Source: Rhodothermus marinus DSM 4252 (GTDB lineage Bacteria > Bacteroidota > Rhodothermia > Rhodothermales > Rhodothermaceae). From it: a DNA stretch of 64,000 nt. The notes under the pieces were generated by a model. It was not told the origin of the DNA, did not search any database, and worked only from the letters and a program-made list of their open reading frames with translations. The position numbers were made by a program, and so were the translations under genes. Below, in pieces: positions 17,786 through 28,000 of the stretch; the stretch's first letter is position 1; every line of letters begins with the position of its first letter. Location of the stretch: contig NC_013501.1 of assembly GCF_000024845.1 (NCBI RefSeq), positions 1,306,001 to 1,370,000 on the forward strand, written 5' to 3'.

Positions 17786-18942
17786 TTCATCTGGCGTTCA
17801 TCACGCACAATGTGATTCCCGGCGACGGGCAGGGACGTGTCAACTTCGAGCTGGCGCGCTATTTTCTGCTGCGCGGCGCCACGGTGACGCTGTTTGCCGA
17901 TAAAGTGGACCGGCGGCTGCTCGAAATGGGCGCTTCCTGGGTGCCCGTGCACACGGGACCGCTCGGCGAGGCTGTCGATCTCTACAAGGTCTGGCGCTTC
18001 CGGGAGCTTTCCGATCGCATCCTGGCCACGATGGATCACCTGTTCGACGTGATCATGGGCTGCGGGGTGGTCACGCGCTTTCCGCACACGGTCAACGCCG
18101 TCCACTTCGTGCACGGTACCTGGCTGCGTTCGCCCTACCATCCCGCCCGGCAGAGCCGGCACCCCCGCGCGCTGTATCAGAAGCTGTTCTCGCAGCTCAA
18201 CGCCGAGTGGGAGCAGGAGGCGTTCATTCAGGCCCGGCAGATCGTGGCCGTTTCCGAGATGGTACGGGACGAGCTGATTGCCGTGGGGGTGCCGCCGGAG
18301 CGCATCGAGGTGATCGTAAACGGGGTGGATCTGGCCGAATTTCATCCCGGTCGGGCCGACCGGGGCCGCCTGGGATTACCCGAAGGAGTGCCGCTGGCGC
18401 TGTTTGTGGGCGACATTCGCTCGACCATCAAGAACCTGGACGGCGTGTTGCATGCGCTGCAGCAGGTGCCGGCGCTGCACGTGGCCGTGGTCGGACGGCT
18501 GCCGGGCAGCCCGTATCCCGCGCTGGCCGAGCAGCTCGGCGTGGCCGACCGTGTGCATTTTCTGGGCTTCCGGCGCGACGTTGCCTCGCTGATGCGGGCC
18601 GTGGACTTTTTCGTGCTGCCCTCGCGGCGCGACTCGTGTCCGCTGGTGCTGCTCGAAGCAATGGCCAGCGGGCTGCCGGTGATCGTTTCGCGACAGGTGG
18701 GGACGGCCAACCTGGTGGGCGAAGCCGGCTTTGTGATCGAAAACCCGGAAGATCACGAGGCGCTGGCGCAGGCGATGACCACGCTGACGCGGGAGCCTGA
18801 CCTCCGACATGAAATGGGTCGGAAGGCCCGGGCCGTTGCCGAGGAGCATAGCTGGGAGCGCATGGCCTCGCGCTATGCGGCGCTGTTCGAGCGGCTGATG
18901 GGCCGCAAGTTTCCGTTGCCGGAACTGTACACAGTAGAATAA
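17782..18942 (+). CDS. Glycosyltransferase family 4 protein
   Basis: GT-B glycosyltransferase, 386 aa. The N-terminal domain starts LAFITHNVIPGDGQGRVNFELA, and the linker has IVAVSEMVRDELI and VIVNGVDLAEFHPG. The donor domain has LFVGDIRSTIKNLDGVLHAL and the motif DSCPLVLLEAMASGLPVIVS, with Asp in the first Glu position of EX7E. It is coupled to the previous gene by ATGA and followed nine bases later by a strikingly A+T-rich gene. Cytoplasmic; specificity unknown. Confidence 0.88.
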   Translation: MIHLAFITHNVIPGDGQGRVNFELARYFLLRGATVTLFADKVDRRLLEMGASWVPVHTGPLGEAVDLYKVWRFRELSDRILATMDHLFDVIMGCGVVTRFPHTVNAVHFVHGTWLRSPYHPARQSRHPRALYQKLFSQLNAEWEQEAFIQARQIVAVSEMVRDELIAVGVPPERIEVIVNGVDLAEFHPGRADRGRLGLPEGVPLALFVGDIRSTIKNLDGVLHALQQVPALHVAVVGRLPGSPYPALAEQLGVADRVHFLGFRRDVASLMRAVDFFVLPSRRDSCPLVLLEAMASGLPVIVSRQVGTANLVGEAGFVIENPEDHEALAQAMTTLTREPDLRHEMGRKARAVAEEHSWERMASRYAALFERLMGRKFPLPELYTVE

Positions 18943-18950
18943 GCGGCACA

Positions 18951-20095
18951 ATGAAGTTACTGGTGATCAGCCATGCATGTGTTACTCCTATTAATCAGGA
19001 TTTCTGGAGTTTTGTCATGCATAAATATGGGTGGAATATAGATCTTGTTGTTCCAGAAACATGGAGAGGAGAATATGGTCTTGTTGCTGCACAGAGATGG
19101 AAGAGCTTTACAGGCAGAATATGGAAGTTACCTGTTTTATTTTCAGGATCTGTTCCATTGCATATTTACAGGGCAAGACTTGACAAAGTGATCGAGAAAG
19201 TTGATCCAGATGTTGTATATGTCCATCATGAGCCTTACGGACTGGCAACTTTCCAATGGTATCTGGCTAATAAGATCGCAAAAAGTGTTCCCATAGGTTT
19301 TTTTTCATGGCAGAACATTCTGAAGAATTATCCGCTACCTATCCAGGTGGGAGAACAATGGGTTTATAGAAATAGCAGTTTTGCTTTTGTGGGTTCTAAA
19401 GGAGCCGAAGAAGTGTTGCGCGAGAAAGGATATAAAGGACCAGTATATTACAAGCCGGGCTTTGTGAATCTCGATATATACAAGCCATATCCGGAGGAAG
19501 CCAGAAAAATAAGGAGAGAATTAGGTGTTGAAGATAAATATGTTATAGGTTTTGTTGGTAGATTAGTAAGGGAAAAAGGTGTTGTTACTTTAGTTAAGGC
19601 TCTGGGCTTGCTTGATGATAGGCTTGATTGGGTATGTTTTTTATCGGAAAGGGAAACTTGTTAGATTTTTTAAAGAGCGAGTCTGTGCGTCTGGGAATTG
19701 ATAGAAGAGTAATATTTATGGATTACATTAAGCATGAAAATATCCCTTATTATCTGTCTTTGATGGATTTGTTGATTCTGCCTTCTGAAACTCAAAAAAA
19801 CTGGAAAGAGCAATTTGGGCGCGTCATTATTGAGGCAATGGCCTGTGGGACACCAGTGCTTGGTTCAAGTTGTGGAGAAATACCTCGTCTTATCCAAAAG
19901 ACAGGAGGCGGATTGATCTTCCGTGAAGGAAATTACGAAGAGTTAGCTGAGTGTATTGTTAAATTGTTGAATGATGAAGCGCTTAGAAACAACCTGGTAA
20001 TCAGAGGTGGCAATGTGGTTAGAAATGAATATTCTCTGGAAGCTGTAGCTTCAGCCTTTGTCTGTAATCTTAAGCGCGTTCTGAGAGGATTTTAA
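18951..20095 (+). pseudogene. Glycosyltransferase family 4 gene with a one-base frameshift (A+T-rich)
   Basis: Two overlapping frames, 18951-19664 and 19628-20095, together make one complete GT4 enzyme of about 381 residues. The first ends ...FVGRLVREKGVVTLVKAL, then LDWVCFLSE and a stop. The second continues FFIGKGNLLDFLK and carries EQFGRVIIEAMACGTPVLG. The join is at a run of six T at about 19640-19645; one extra T would restore W-V-C-F-F-I-G-K-G-N. The gene may be inactive, phase-variable, rescued by slippage, or a sequencing error. It is about 30% G+C at 19501-19560, unlike both neighbours, which suggests transfer. Confidence 0.8.
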
Positions 20096-20099
20096 TGAT

Positions 20100-21344
20100 A
20101 TGCGGATTGCCTGTTACGCGCTGGTGGAGCAGCACGCCGGGAGCGTGGCGTCGGCCAACTACCTGATTCTGGAGGAACTGCTGCGGCGGGGGCATCAGGT
20201 GGACCTGTTCGCCAAGGCCGACTTTGTGCGTCGGCCGGAAGGGCTGGAACGCTGGCCGAATTTCCACTACGAAGGCGTGTTGCTGGAGCGGTTGGGGGCG
20301 TTGCGCGACCGGTGGCGTCCGCTCCTTCGTGGCGGTCTGGAACGTGTGGTGGAAGACTGGATCTATCGCCGACATCTGGAGGCCATTGCCCGTCGGGTAG
20401 CCGAACGGCACCGACAGCAGCCCTACGACGTGTTGCTGTTTCTGGGCGTGGGGGCTCAGTTCGAGGTGGCGGGGCTTCCGGCGGTGGCCTGGTTGCAGGG
20501 CCCTCCGCAGACCGAATGGCAGGCGATCCATCGGCTCCGGCACCGACTGATCGAACTGGCCGGCCGGATGCTCTACTGGAAGCTCCGGGTCTTTTACCGA
20601 CACCGGCAGCGCGTGGCGCGACGTGAGCTGACCCGCTGCCGGGCCGTGATCTGCGGCAGTGAATGGAGTCGGCAGCACGTGATCGCCTTTGGCGTGCCAG
20701 CCGAGCGTGTGTTCGCGCTGCCCTATCCGTTCGATCTGGAGCTGTTTCGGCCTGAGCCGAACGTACCGCCAAGGCATCCGGGCCGACGGACGTTCCTCTG
20801 GCTGGGGCGTATCGACCCGCGCAAGCGACTGGATCTGATGCTGGAAGCCTTTGCCCTGCTGCTGGAAAAACGCCGCGACGTGCATCTGGAGATCATCGGA
20901 CGCTTCACCTATGCCCCCGAGTACCGGCGGCTGATCGAGGATTTTCCGTTCCCGGAGCATCTGACCTACGCGCCTTATATCGCGCGAACCGAAGTGCCGG
21001 ATCTGCTGCGTTCGGTAGATGTGATTGTGCAGCCCAGCGAAGACGAAAATTTTGGTTCCACGGTGGCCGAGGCGCTCTGCTGCGGCAAGCCCGTGGTGGT
21101 GGGTCCCACAAACGGCACCGGCGAATACTGCGGAGCGGCTGCTTTTCGGTTCGAACGCTACACGCCCGCGTCGCTCTGCGCGGCGCTGGAGGCCGCGCTG
21201 CAGGCCGTCGAAACCGATCCGGCCGGCCTGGCGGCTCTGGCCCGTCAGATTGCGGAGGAGCAGTTCGATGTGCGCCGGGTGGTGGATCGGCTGGAGGAGG
21301 TTTTGGTGAAACGGCTGATAGGACAGGAGGAAATAGCGCAGTAG
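20100..21344 (+). CDS. Glycosyltransferase family 4 protein
   Basis: GT-B glycosyltransferase, 414 aa, G+C-rich again. The N-terminus MRIACYALVEQHAGSVASANYLILEELLRRGHQV is typical. The linker has AVICGSEWSRQHVIAFG. The donor domain has FLWLGRIDPRKRLDLMLEAFALL and the EX7E motif ENFGSTVAE, then CGKPVVVGPTNGTGEY. It starts five bases after the frameshifted gene and is the last of the long operon; the next 150 bases are gene-free. Sugar and acceptor unknown. Confidence 0.9.
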   Translation: MRIACYALVEQHAGSVASANYLILEELLRRGHQVDLFAKADFVRRPEGLERWPNFHYEGVLLERLGALRDRWRPLLRGGLERVVEDWIYRRHLEAIARRVAERHRQQPYDVLLFLGVGAQFEVAGLPAVAWLQGPPQTEWQAIHRLRHRLIELAGRMLYWKLRVFYRHRQRVARRELTRCRAVICGSEWSRQHVIAFGVPAERVFALPYPFDLELFRPEPNVPPRHPGRRTFLWLGRIDPRKRLDLMLEAFALLLEKRRDVHLEIIGRFTYAPEYRRLIEDFPFPEHLTYAPYIARTEVPDLLRSVDVIVQPSEDENFGSTVAEALCCGKPVVVGPTNGTGEYCGAAAFRFERYTPASLCAALEAALQAVETDPAGLAALARQIAEEQFDVRRVVDRLEEVLVKRLIGQEEIAQ

Positions 21345-21463
21345 GACTATCGCGAAAGCTATTCTTTTCCGCGTTTCTTGCGCCAAAGCTACTTTGTTAC
21401 TTCAATTCTTTCAAATATTTTGTATATATCCTGTTGATCGTCAGAATTTTATCGGGTAGAAAA

Positions 21464-21471
21464 TAAATTTG
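21464..21471 (+). promoter_or_regulatory. Candidate Bacteroidota-type -7 box
   Basis: TAAATTTG matches the Bacteroidota sigma consensus TAnnTTTG in all fixed positions. It lies 23 bases before the ATG at 21495 in a clearly A+T-rich intergenic stretch (21345-21494). The nearest upstream TTG (21434-21436) is 27 bases away, further than the usual 19-21, so the -33 part is weak. Confidence 0.4.
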
Positions 21472-21494
21472 CTTAGATCTTATGGGTAAAATTT

Positions 21495-22487
21495 ATGCCT
21501 CGAGTAACCATTGTAATCCCCCTTTATAATACGGAAAGGTTCATTGCCGACGCGCTGGAGAGTGTGCTTGCCCAGACGTTTACCGACTGGGAGTGTGTGG
21601 TTGTGAACGATGGAAGTACGGACCGATCAGCGGAGATAGTTGCCCGTTACGTCGAGCGGGATCCGCGAATTCGTCTGGTTCATCAGCCCAATCAAGGCGT
21701 TTGCGCCGCCCGTAACACGGGCGCAGCACATGCAAGTCCCGATAGCGAATATCTTTTCTTTCTGGACGCTGACGATATGCTGGAACCGGAGGCGTTGGAA
21801 CGACTGGTGGCCTATCTGGACGCGCATCCCGAAGTTGGACTGGTGGGTTGCCAGTTTACTCGGATCGATGCGGAAGGAAAGCCTATGGATATTCGAAATC
21901 CTCTGAAGATCAGTCTCAGAGAACGTACGCGCTGGGCTCCGGGCTTTCTGGGAATTCCGCATCGACTGAAGCCCTCAGAGGCCTATACGCCGTTTCTCAC
22001 CTTTTTCTGTGGAACGGGACAGGGGCCCTTTGCCCTGTATCGTCGCTCGGTGTTTGCGCAGACGCAGGGGTGGGATCCGAGGTTCAACGTCTGGCACGAC
22101 GATACGGATATGTTCTGCCAGATGAGTTTAATCGCGGATGTGCATTACATTCCAGATCGCCTGTATCGCTATCGGGACCACGCAAGTAACCGATCCAAAG
22201 ATCCCCGAGTGGTAGAGACTGCTCGATTGTTACAGGAAAAATGGAGAAGCTACCAACCGCGCAATGAAAGGGAGGCGCGGTTGCTGGCCGAGGCTATCTG
22301 GTACCATGATTATCGGCATGTTCCGTTCCGGTACATCTGGGTAGGCATTCAGGGGCTCGTGGAGAGCATTTCAGAAAGAAGTTTAAGCAAAGTGCGCTGG
22401 GGCATGAAAAATCTGCTTACCGGCCTCTGGAGGTTAACGCGATCGGTCTTCGCTTCGAGAGGGCGTCGGTCCTTTCATCTGAGCTGA
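21495..22487 (+). CDS. Glycosyltransferase family 2 protein
   Basis: GT-A fold inverting glycosyltransferase, 330 aa. The classic start is VTIVIPLYNTERFIADALESVL, then VVNDGSTDRSAEI and the metal site FFLDADDMLEPEAL near residue 93. Later FCGTGQGPFALYRRSVF and WHDDTDMFCQMSL complete the GT2 catalytic region. No transmembrane tail. It probably has its own promoter upstream, so it starts a new transcription unit that may run through the next two GT4 genes. Confidence 0.9.
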   Translation: MPRVTIVIPLYNTERFIADALESVLAQTFTDWECVVVNDGSTDRSAEIVARYVERDPRIRLVHQPNQGVCAARNTGAAHASPDSEYLFFLDADDMLEPEALERLVAYLDAHPEVGLVGCQFTRIDAEGKPMDIRNPLKISLRERTRWAPGFLGIPHRLKPSEAYTPFLTFFCGTGQGPFALYRRSVFAQTQGWDPRFNVWHDDTDMFCQMSLIADVHYIPDRLYRYRDHASNRSKDPRVVETARLLQEKWRSYQPRNEREARLLAEAIWYHDYRHVPFRYIWVGIQGLVESISERSLSKVRWGMKNLLTGLWRLTRSVFASRGRRSFHLS

Positions 22488-22533
22488 GACTTGCCTATCT
22501 TTTGCAGCGCAACAGTAGTCCATTCAGGACAGT

Positions 22534-23667
22534 ATGCAGGTCCTTCAACTGGGTAGCGGGTGGTTTGCGGAGGCGCCGGGGGGACTGGAGCGGGTCTACG
22601 AGGCGCTATGCCGTCATCTGCCGGAAGCGGGCGTTGCCTGTCGCGGCGTGGTGGTAGGCTCCGAGGCGGTGACCCAGGCTACCGATGGGCGGTTTGTGGC
22701 GGCGGCGCGTCCGGATGCGCCGCTCTGGCAGCGCTGGCAGGGCATGCGGCAGGCCGTGCGGCAGCTTCGCCGGGCTGTGTCGTTCGATCTGGTGGCCGCA
22801 CACTTTGCGCTCTACGCGTTCCCGGTGCTGGATCTGGTGCGTGACCTTCCGCTGGTGGTGCATTTTCATGGACCCTGGGCATGGGAGGGGCGCGAGGAAG
22901 CGAAAGGCGGCCTGCAGGTGGCCGTCAAGACCTGGCTGGAACGCACGGTTTACCGCCGGGGGGCGCGGTGCATCGTGCTGTCGGAGGCGTTCGGTCGGGA
23001 GCTGGTTCGGCGCTACGGGGTGGCGCCCGAGCGGGTGCGCGTCGTGCCCGGCGGCGTGGCGGCCGAGCGCTTTGCGCTGCCGCACACGCGGCGTGAAGCC
23101 CGGGAAGTGCTGGGGTGGCCGACCGACCGGCCGATTGTGCTGAGCGTGCGGCGTCTGGTGCGACGCATGGGGCTGGAGCGACTCGTTGCGGCCATGGCCA
23201 CGGTGCGGCGGCACATGCCGGACGTGCTCCTGCTGATCGCCGGACGCGGGCCGCTGGCCGACGCGTTGCAGGCGCAGATCGACGCGCTGGGGCTGGCGCA
23301 GCACGTGCGGCTGCTGGGTTTTGTGCCGGACGAGCAGCTGCCGCTGGCCTACCGGGCGGCCGACCTGACCGTCGTGCCCACCGTGGCGCTGGAAGGCTTC
23401 GGACTGATCACGCTCGAGTCGCTCGCGGCCGGCACACCCGTGCTGGTGACGCCGGTGGGAGGATTGCCCGAAGCCGTGCGGGGACTCTCGGAGGCGCTCG
23501 TGCTGGAAGAGGCGACTCCGGAGGCGCTGGCGGCCGGGCTGACCGAAGCGCTGACAGGTCGGCGGCCGCTCCCGTCGGACGAAGCCTGTCGGGCGTACGT
23601 TCGCGCCCACTACGACTGGCCCGTCATCGCCCGCCGCGTGAAGGCCGTGTATGAGGAGGTACTGTGA
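22534..23667 (+). CDS. Glycosyltransferase family 4 protein
   Basis: GT-B glycosyltransferase, 377 aa. The N-terminus LQLGSGWFAEAPGGLERVYEAL is in the style of GT4 enzymes with a G-G acceptor loop. The donor domain has VLSVRRLVRRMGLERLV (near residue 205) and the EX7E motif EGFGLITLE, then AAGTPVLVTPVGGLPEA. It overlaps the following gene by four bases (GTGA). Probably one step in assembly of the cluster's glycan. Confidence 0.9.
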   Translation: MQVLQLGSGWFAEAPGGLERVYEALCRHLPEAGVACRGVVVGSEAVTQATDGRFVAAARPDAPLWQRWQGMRQAVRQLRRAVSFDLVAAHFALYAFPVLDLVRDLPLVVHFHGPWAWEGREEAKGGLQVAVKTWLERTVYRRGARCIVLSEAFGRELVRRYGVAPERVRVVPGGVAAERFALPHTRREAREVLGWPTDRPIVLSVRRLVRRMGLERLVAAMATVRRHMPDVLLLIAGRGPLADALQAQIDALGLAQHVRLLGFVPDEQLPLAYRAADLTVVPTVALEGFGLITLESLAAGTPVLVTPVGGLPEAVRGLSEALVLEEATPEALAAGLTEALTGRRPLPSDEACRAYVRAHYDWPVIARRVKAVYEEVL

Positions 23668-24839
23668 ATATGACGGTACGCTTGAATCTGCGCACTCTTT
23701 TTCTGGATCACAGCGCGGCACTCGGCGGGGCCGAGCTGTATCTGCTCGATCTGGCCCCGGCTTTTGCGCCGCCCGGCGAGGTGCTGCTGCTGGAAGAGGG
23801 GCCCTTTTATGAAAAGCTCCGGGCGGCAGGTATCCCGGCCGACGTGATCACTGCACCCGAGGCGGTCCGGCGTGTGGCGCGGGAGGCCGGACCTTTCCGT
23901 GCGCTGCGGGCGGTGCCCGGATTGCTCCGGCTTGCCTGGCGCGTAGCCCGGAAGGCCCGGGCGTTCGATCTGATTTATGCCAATTCCCAGAAGGCGCTGG
24001 TGGTCGGGAGCCTGGCGGCGCAGATGGCCCGGCGGCCGCTCGTGTGGAACCTGCACGACGTGCTGACGACCGAGCACTTCAGCGCAATGAACATCCGACT
24101 GGCCGTGACGCTGGCCAATCGGTTCGCGCGTCTGCTGATTGCCAACTCGGAGGCTTCGAAAGCAGCTTTCCTTGAGGCTGGCGGGCGGGTGCCGGTCGTG
24201 GTAGTGCACAACGGGATCGACGTCGAGCGCTTTGCGGCGGTCGATCCGGAACAGGTGGCCGCCCTGCGTCGAGAACTCGGCCTGCGCGACGGGCCGGTGG
24301 TCGGACTCTTCAGCCGGCTGGCACCCTGGAAAGGACAGCATGTGCTGCTGGAAGCATTGGCCGAGCTGCCGGAGGTGCAGGCGATTCTGGTGGGGGAAGC
24401 GCTGTTTCAGGACGAGCAGCTCTACGCCGAGCAGCTCCGGAAACGCGCGGCGCAGCCCGACCTTGAAGGGCGTGTGCATTTTCTGGGATTTCGGGACGAT
24501 GTGCCGATGCTGATGCAACTTGTCGATGTGGTGGTGCATACGTCCGTCGCACCCGAACCATTCGGCCGGGTGATCGTCGAGGGCATGCTGGCCCGTCGTC
24601 CCGTCATCGCCACGCGAGGCGGAGGGGCCGTGGAAATTGTGCGCGATGGGGAAACGGGTCTGCTGGTGCCGCCTGGCGATGCGCAGGCGCTTGCCGCCGC
24701 CATTCGGCACCTGCTCGAGCACCCGGATCAGGCCCGTCAACTGGCCGAAGCTGGCTCTCAGGATGCCCGCCATCGGTTTTCCATAGAGGCCATGCGTAAA
24801 GGAGTCCACCAGGCACTGGCCGCCCTGCAGGAAGCTTGA
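23664..24839 (+). CDS. Glycosyltransferase family 4 protein
   Basis: GT-B glycosyltransferase, 391 aa. The acceptor-side motif is DHSAALGGAELYLLDLAPAF, the linker RLLIANSEASKAAF, and the donor domain VGLFSRLAPWKGQHVLLEAL with the EX7E motif EPFGRVIVE. GTG 23664 overlaps the upstream gene; the ATG at 23670 is an alternative two codons later. It is the last gene of the main glycosyltransferase block and is followed by a possible terminator. Confidence 0.9.
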   Translation: MNMTVRLNLRTLFLDHSAALGGAELYLLDLAPAFAPPGEVLLLEEGPFYEKLRAAGIPADVITAPEAVRRVAREAGPFRALRAVPGLLRLAWRVARKARAFDLIYANSQKALVVGSLAAQMARRPLVWNLHDVLTTEHFSAMNIRLAVTLANRFARLLIANSEASKAAFLEAGGRVPVVVVHNGIDVERFAAVDPEQVAALRRELGLRDGPVVGLFSRLAPWKGQHVLLEALAELPEVQAILVGEALFQDEQLYAEQLRKRAAQPDLEGRVHFLGFRDDVPMLMQLVDVVVHTSVAPEPFGRVIVEGMLARRPVIATRGGGAVEIVRDGETGLLVPPGDAQALAAAIRHLLEHPDQARQLAEAGSQDARHRFSIEAMRKGVHQALAALQEA

Positions 24840-24858
24840 CAGCGGTTTTCTTTTTTTC
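24820..24858 (+). terminator. Possible Rho-independent terminator
   Basis: CCG-cc-CTG at 24820-24827 can pair with CAGCGG at 24840-24845 (six pairs with a two-base bulge, 12-base loop). It is followed at once by TTTTCTTTTTTT. The stem is weak for a high-temperature organism and overlaps the stop codon of the glycosyltransferase, so the call is tentative. Downstream, a 10-base perfect palindrome CGTAATTACG (24887-24896) and a second AACGTAA near 24904 could be a regulator site for the next gene. Confidence 0.4.
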
Positions 24859-25035
24859 CATACAGTACGCGGCGGCGGGTACATAACGTAATTACGCATT
24901 CCAACGTAAATCGGCCTTCTTTTCCTATTTTGCGCACGGCCGAGCTGATCGGCATATCGTTGGCCCCCGGCATCTCCGGCCGGTGCCCGTTCGGGTCCGG
25001 AAACGCCCGCCTTCCAACCATCCAGAAGTTGAGAG

Positions 25036-28000
25036 ATGTCGGGGACGATGCGTTACGTCTGGGGACTGTTGTCGATCGGTTTATTGCTCGCGCTGGGGCT
25101 GACGCAATTCCTGAAGGCTGACGAAGAAGTCGTCGTCACGCTCCCCATCGAAGTCATCGGCCCGGATGGTTATACGGTGGCCGTCGAAGTGTACGTGTCC
25201 GACACGACCGGTGTCGATTCGCTCTACCTGAAAGCCCACAACCTGGGCTATAACTACACGCCCGCCCTGGAAGACACCGGCGGTTACGATAAGAAGGCGT
25301 CGTTTCGCATCAACGGCGGGGCGTGGATTCCCATCGACAATGAGCACTTCAAAGCCTTCTATCCGGAGGCGGTCATGTACCGGGAGCCGCTCACCGGGCC
25401 GATCGGCGGGCCCTACAAGACGCTGCGGGGGATGATTTCCATTCGAGAGACCGGCAAGCTGCATCCGGGCCGCAACGTGATCGAGTTTCGGTTTAACGGA
25501 ACCGAGGGGGTGACCTCGGGCTACCGCGTGCTGGAGCTGGACCTGCGGCGGGGCGGACGGCGCGGCACGAGCGCACTTGAGGGAACGCGCTTCGTGTGGG
25601 ATGATCCCGCGACGTGGCGCGCGCCCGAGGGCTACGACACGCCGGAAGCCGTCGCCGAGGGCAAGGCGCTCTGGCTGGAGCGACGCATTCTGACGGCCAA
25701 CCCGCGCAACCCCACGCCCATCGTAGCCGCCTGCGCCGATTGCCATGCCGAAAGCGGTCGCGACCTGAAGTACTTCAATTTCTCAAACCACGCCATCATC
25801 GAGCGCGCGAAGTTCCACGGGCTCTCGGAAGACGAAGGGAAGAAGATCGCCGCCTACATCCGCTCGATCGACCTGAAGCTACCTCCGGGCGAGACGGTGG
25901 CCACCTGTGGCGGCCGGCCGTGGAATCCGCCCTACCAGCCGGGGCCGGGGCTCTCGAAGCGTCCCGTCGAGTGCTGGGCGGCCGGTGCGGGTGTCGACTG
26001 GGCGCTTGCGGAGGACCGCGACGTGCTGGCCTACTTGGCGCCTGATGCGGCCACCGAAGCAGCCTTGAACGCGCTCAAGGGCGTGCCGCCTTCGCCCGAA
26101 CACTTCCCGGCACGTGCGGATCTGTCGGTGGAGAATCTGGTGCGGCGCTTCGATCTGAAGAAGTCGTTGCCGCTCAGCGACATCCCGGTGGCCTACCAGA
26201 TGCCCGACATTTTCGAGTGGTGGCCGGACATCTATCCCGGGGATTACTTCGGAGATGAGGCCTTCCACAGCTCACAGGCCTATCAGAACTGGAAACAGGC
26301 CTACGAGGAGTTAGAACAACCCGGGAAGGTAGATGCGCTCATCGAAGAGGCAAAGCGCGACGTGAACAACTGGATGAGCCGGGGGCTTCCGACGTACTTT
26401 CGCTTCGAGATGAACACGAAGGACATGCCGCAGGACATCAGGCCGTATTTGCCTGAATCCTGGCAGCAGAACACGGGCGAAGGAGAGATCGCAAAGCTCT
26501 CGGTGCGGCAGTGGATCCTGATCAAGCTCTGGGAGCTGCTTCACGCGCACAAACTGGAGGATAAGATCGTCGAGATCTACGGCGACAACGCCCGCTCGGG
26601 TGAGATTGACCTGACGAACTGGGACCGCAACTGGCCGGTGCGCGGCATGTGGGTCTACGACATGGCCACGCACAAGCAGGGAAGCAAGTTCGCAGACATC
26701 GGGCCCTACCCGACAAAGCCGCAGGACTTCTACTTCTCGATGGCCTGGTACCAGATGGCTCAGATCATCAACAGCGGCACGCGCACTTCGGGCGGCACGA
26801 CGAACGTCGACTGGAACTATGTCTTCGGGCTCATTAACGACGTGCAACGTGAGTACCGGGTTCGTTTCGGCGCCGAGTACCTGAAGAGCGTCGTCACGGC
26901 GATGCAGACGCGCACGTCCTGGTACGTCGAGCGCGACGCGCCGGAGTGGATGGTGCCGGGTTTCGGCAAGCAGAACCGCCCGGGTTTTAAGGACCTCAAG
27001 GTGTTCATGCCGCTCAACTGGTTCTATCTCGGGCATAAGCAGCGGACCGAGGAGTTCACGTCCGAGGAAATGCGCAACATCACCGAGGCGCTGCTCCGGG
27101 TCTGGATCGAAGAGGCCGAGCGCTACGACGAGCGGCATGCGGAGTGGATCCGCAGCTGGAAAGACAACACCAAACACAAAGTGCTGCTACCGGCTGACTC
27201 CACCTACGATGTGCGCTACGAGCGCTGCAACAGCGTCGTGCCGCTCGATCCGAACTGGTACAAGGACGAGGCCATGTTGCAGTTCCTGTATCAGGCGCAG
27301 TGCTACGGGGTGGATCCGGCCGTACTCGACCGCGTGGCGCGCTTCATGGAGCGCATGAGCCCCGGAGGGAACTGGGAACGGTTTTTCCTGAGCACGGACA
27401 CCACGCACCAGACGCTGACGCTGGAAGCCGGTTGGAATCTGGTTTCGCTGCACGTGCAGCCCGCAAGCGACCGTCTCGACGATCTGCTGACACCGATTCG
27501 CGATCGCCTGGTGCTGGTCAAGGACGGAGACGGTCGCGTCTACAGTCCCGAGCTGGGCGTCGACCAGATCGGCCGCTGGGACTGGCGTCGCGCCTACATG
27601 ATCTTCGTGACCGAGCCGACGACCTGGACGGTCGAAGGTCGTGCGATTCCGGAGACGGCGAGCATTGGCCTGGAGGCGGGCTGGAACCTGATTCCCTACT
27701 GGCCGACGGTGTCGATGCCGGTGTCGGAGGCGCTGGCCTCGCTGGGTTCGTCGCTGGTGCTGGTGAAGGACCTGGAAGGGCGGCTCTACTTCCCGGAATA
27801 CGACATCTACACGTTGCAGATACTGGAGCCGGGCCGGGGTTACAAGGTGTACGTGAGCCGTGCGGCGACGCTGACGTATCCGGCTTCGGGAAGCGGCAAG
27901 CGGAGTCCGGCAGTGGCATCTGTGGAGGATGGCGCGGCGGTGTTGAGCAGCGTGCTGATTCTGGAGGGATTGCCGGAAGGCGGTCGGGTGCAGGTGCGGA

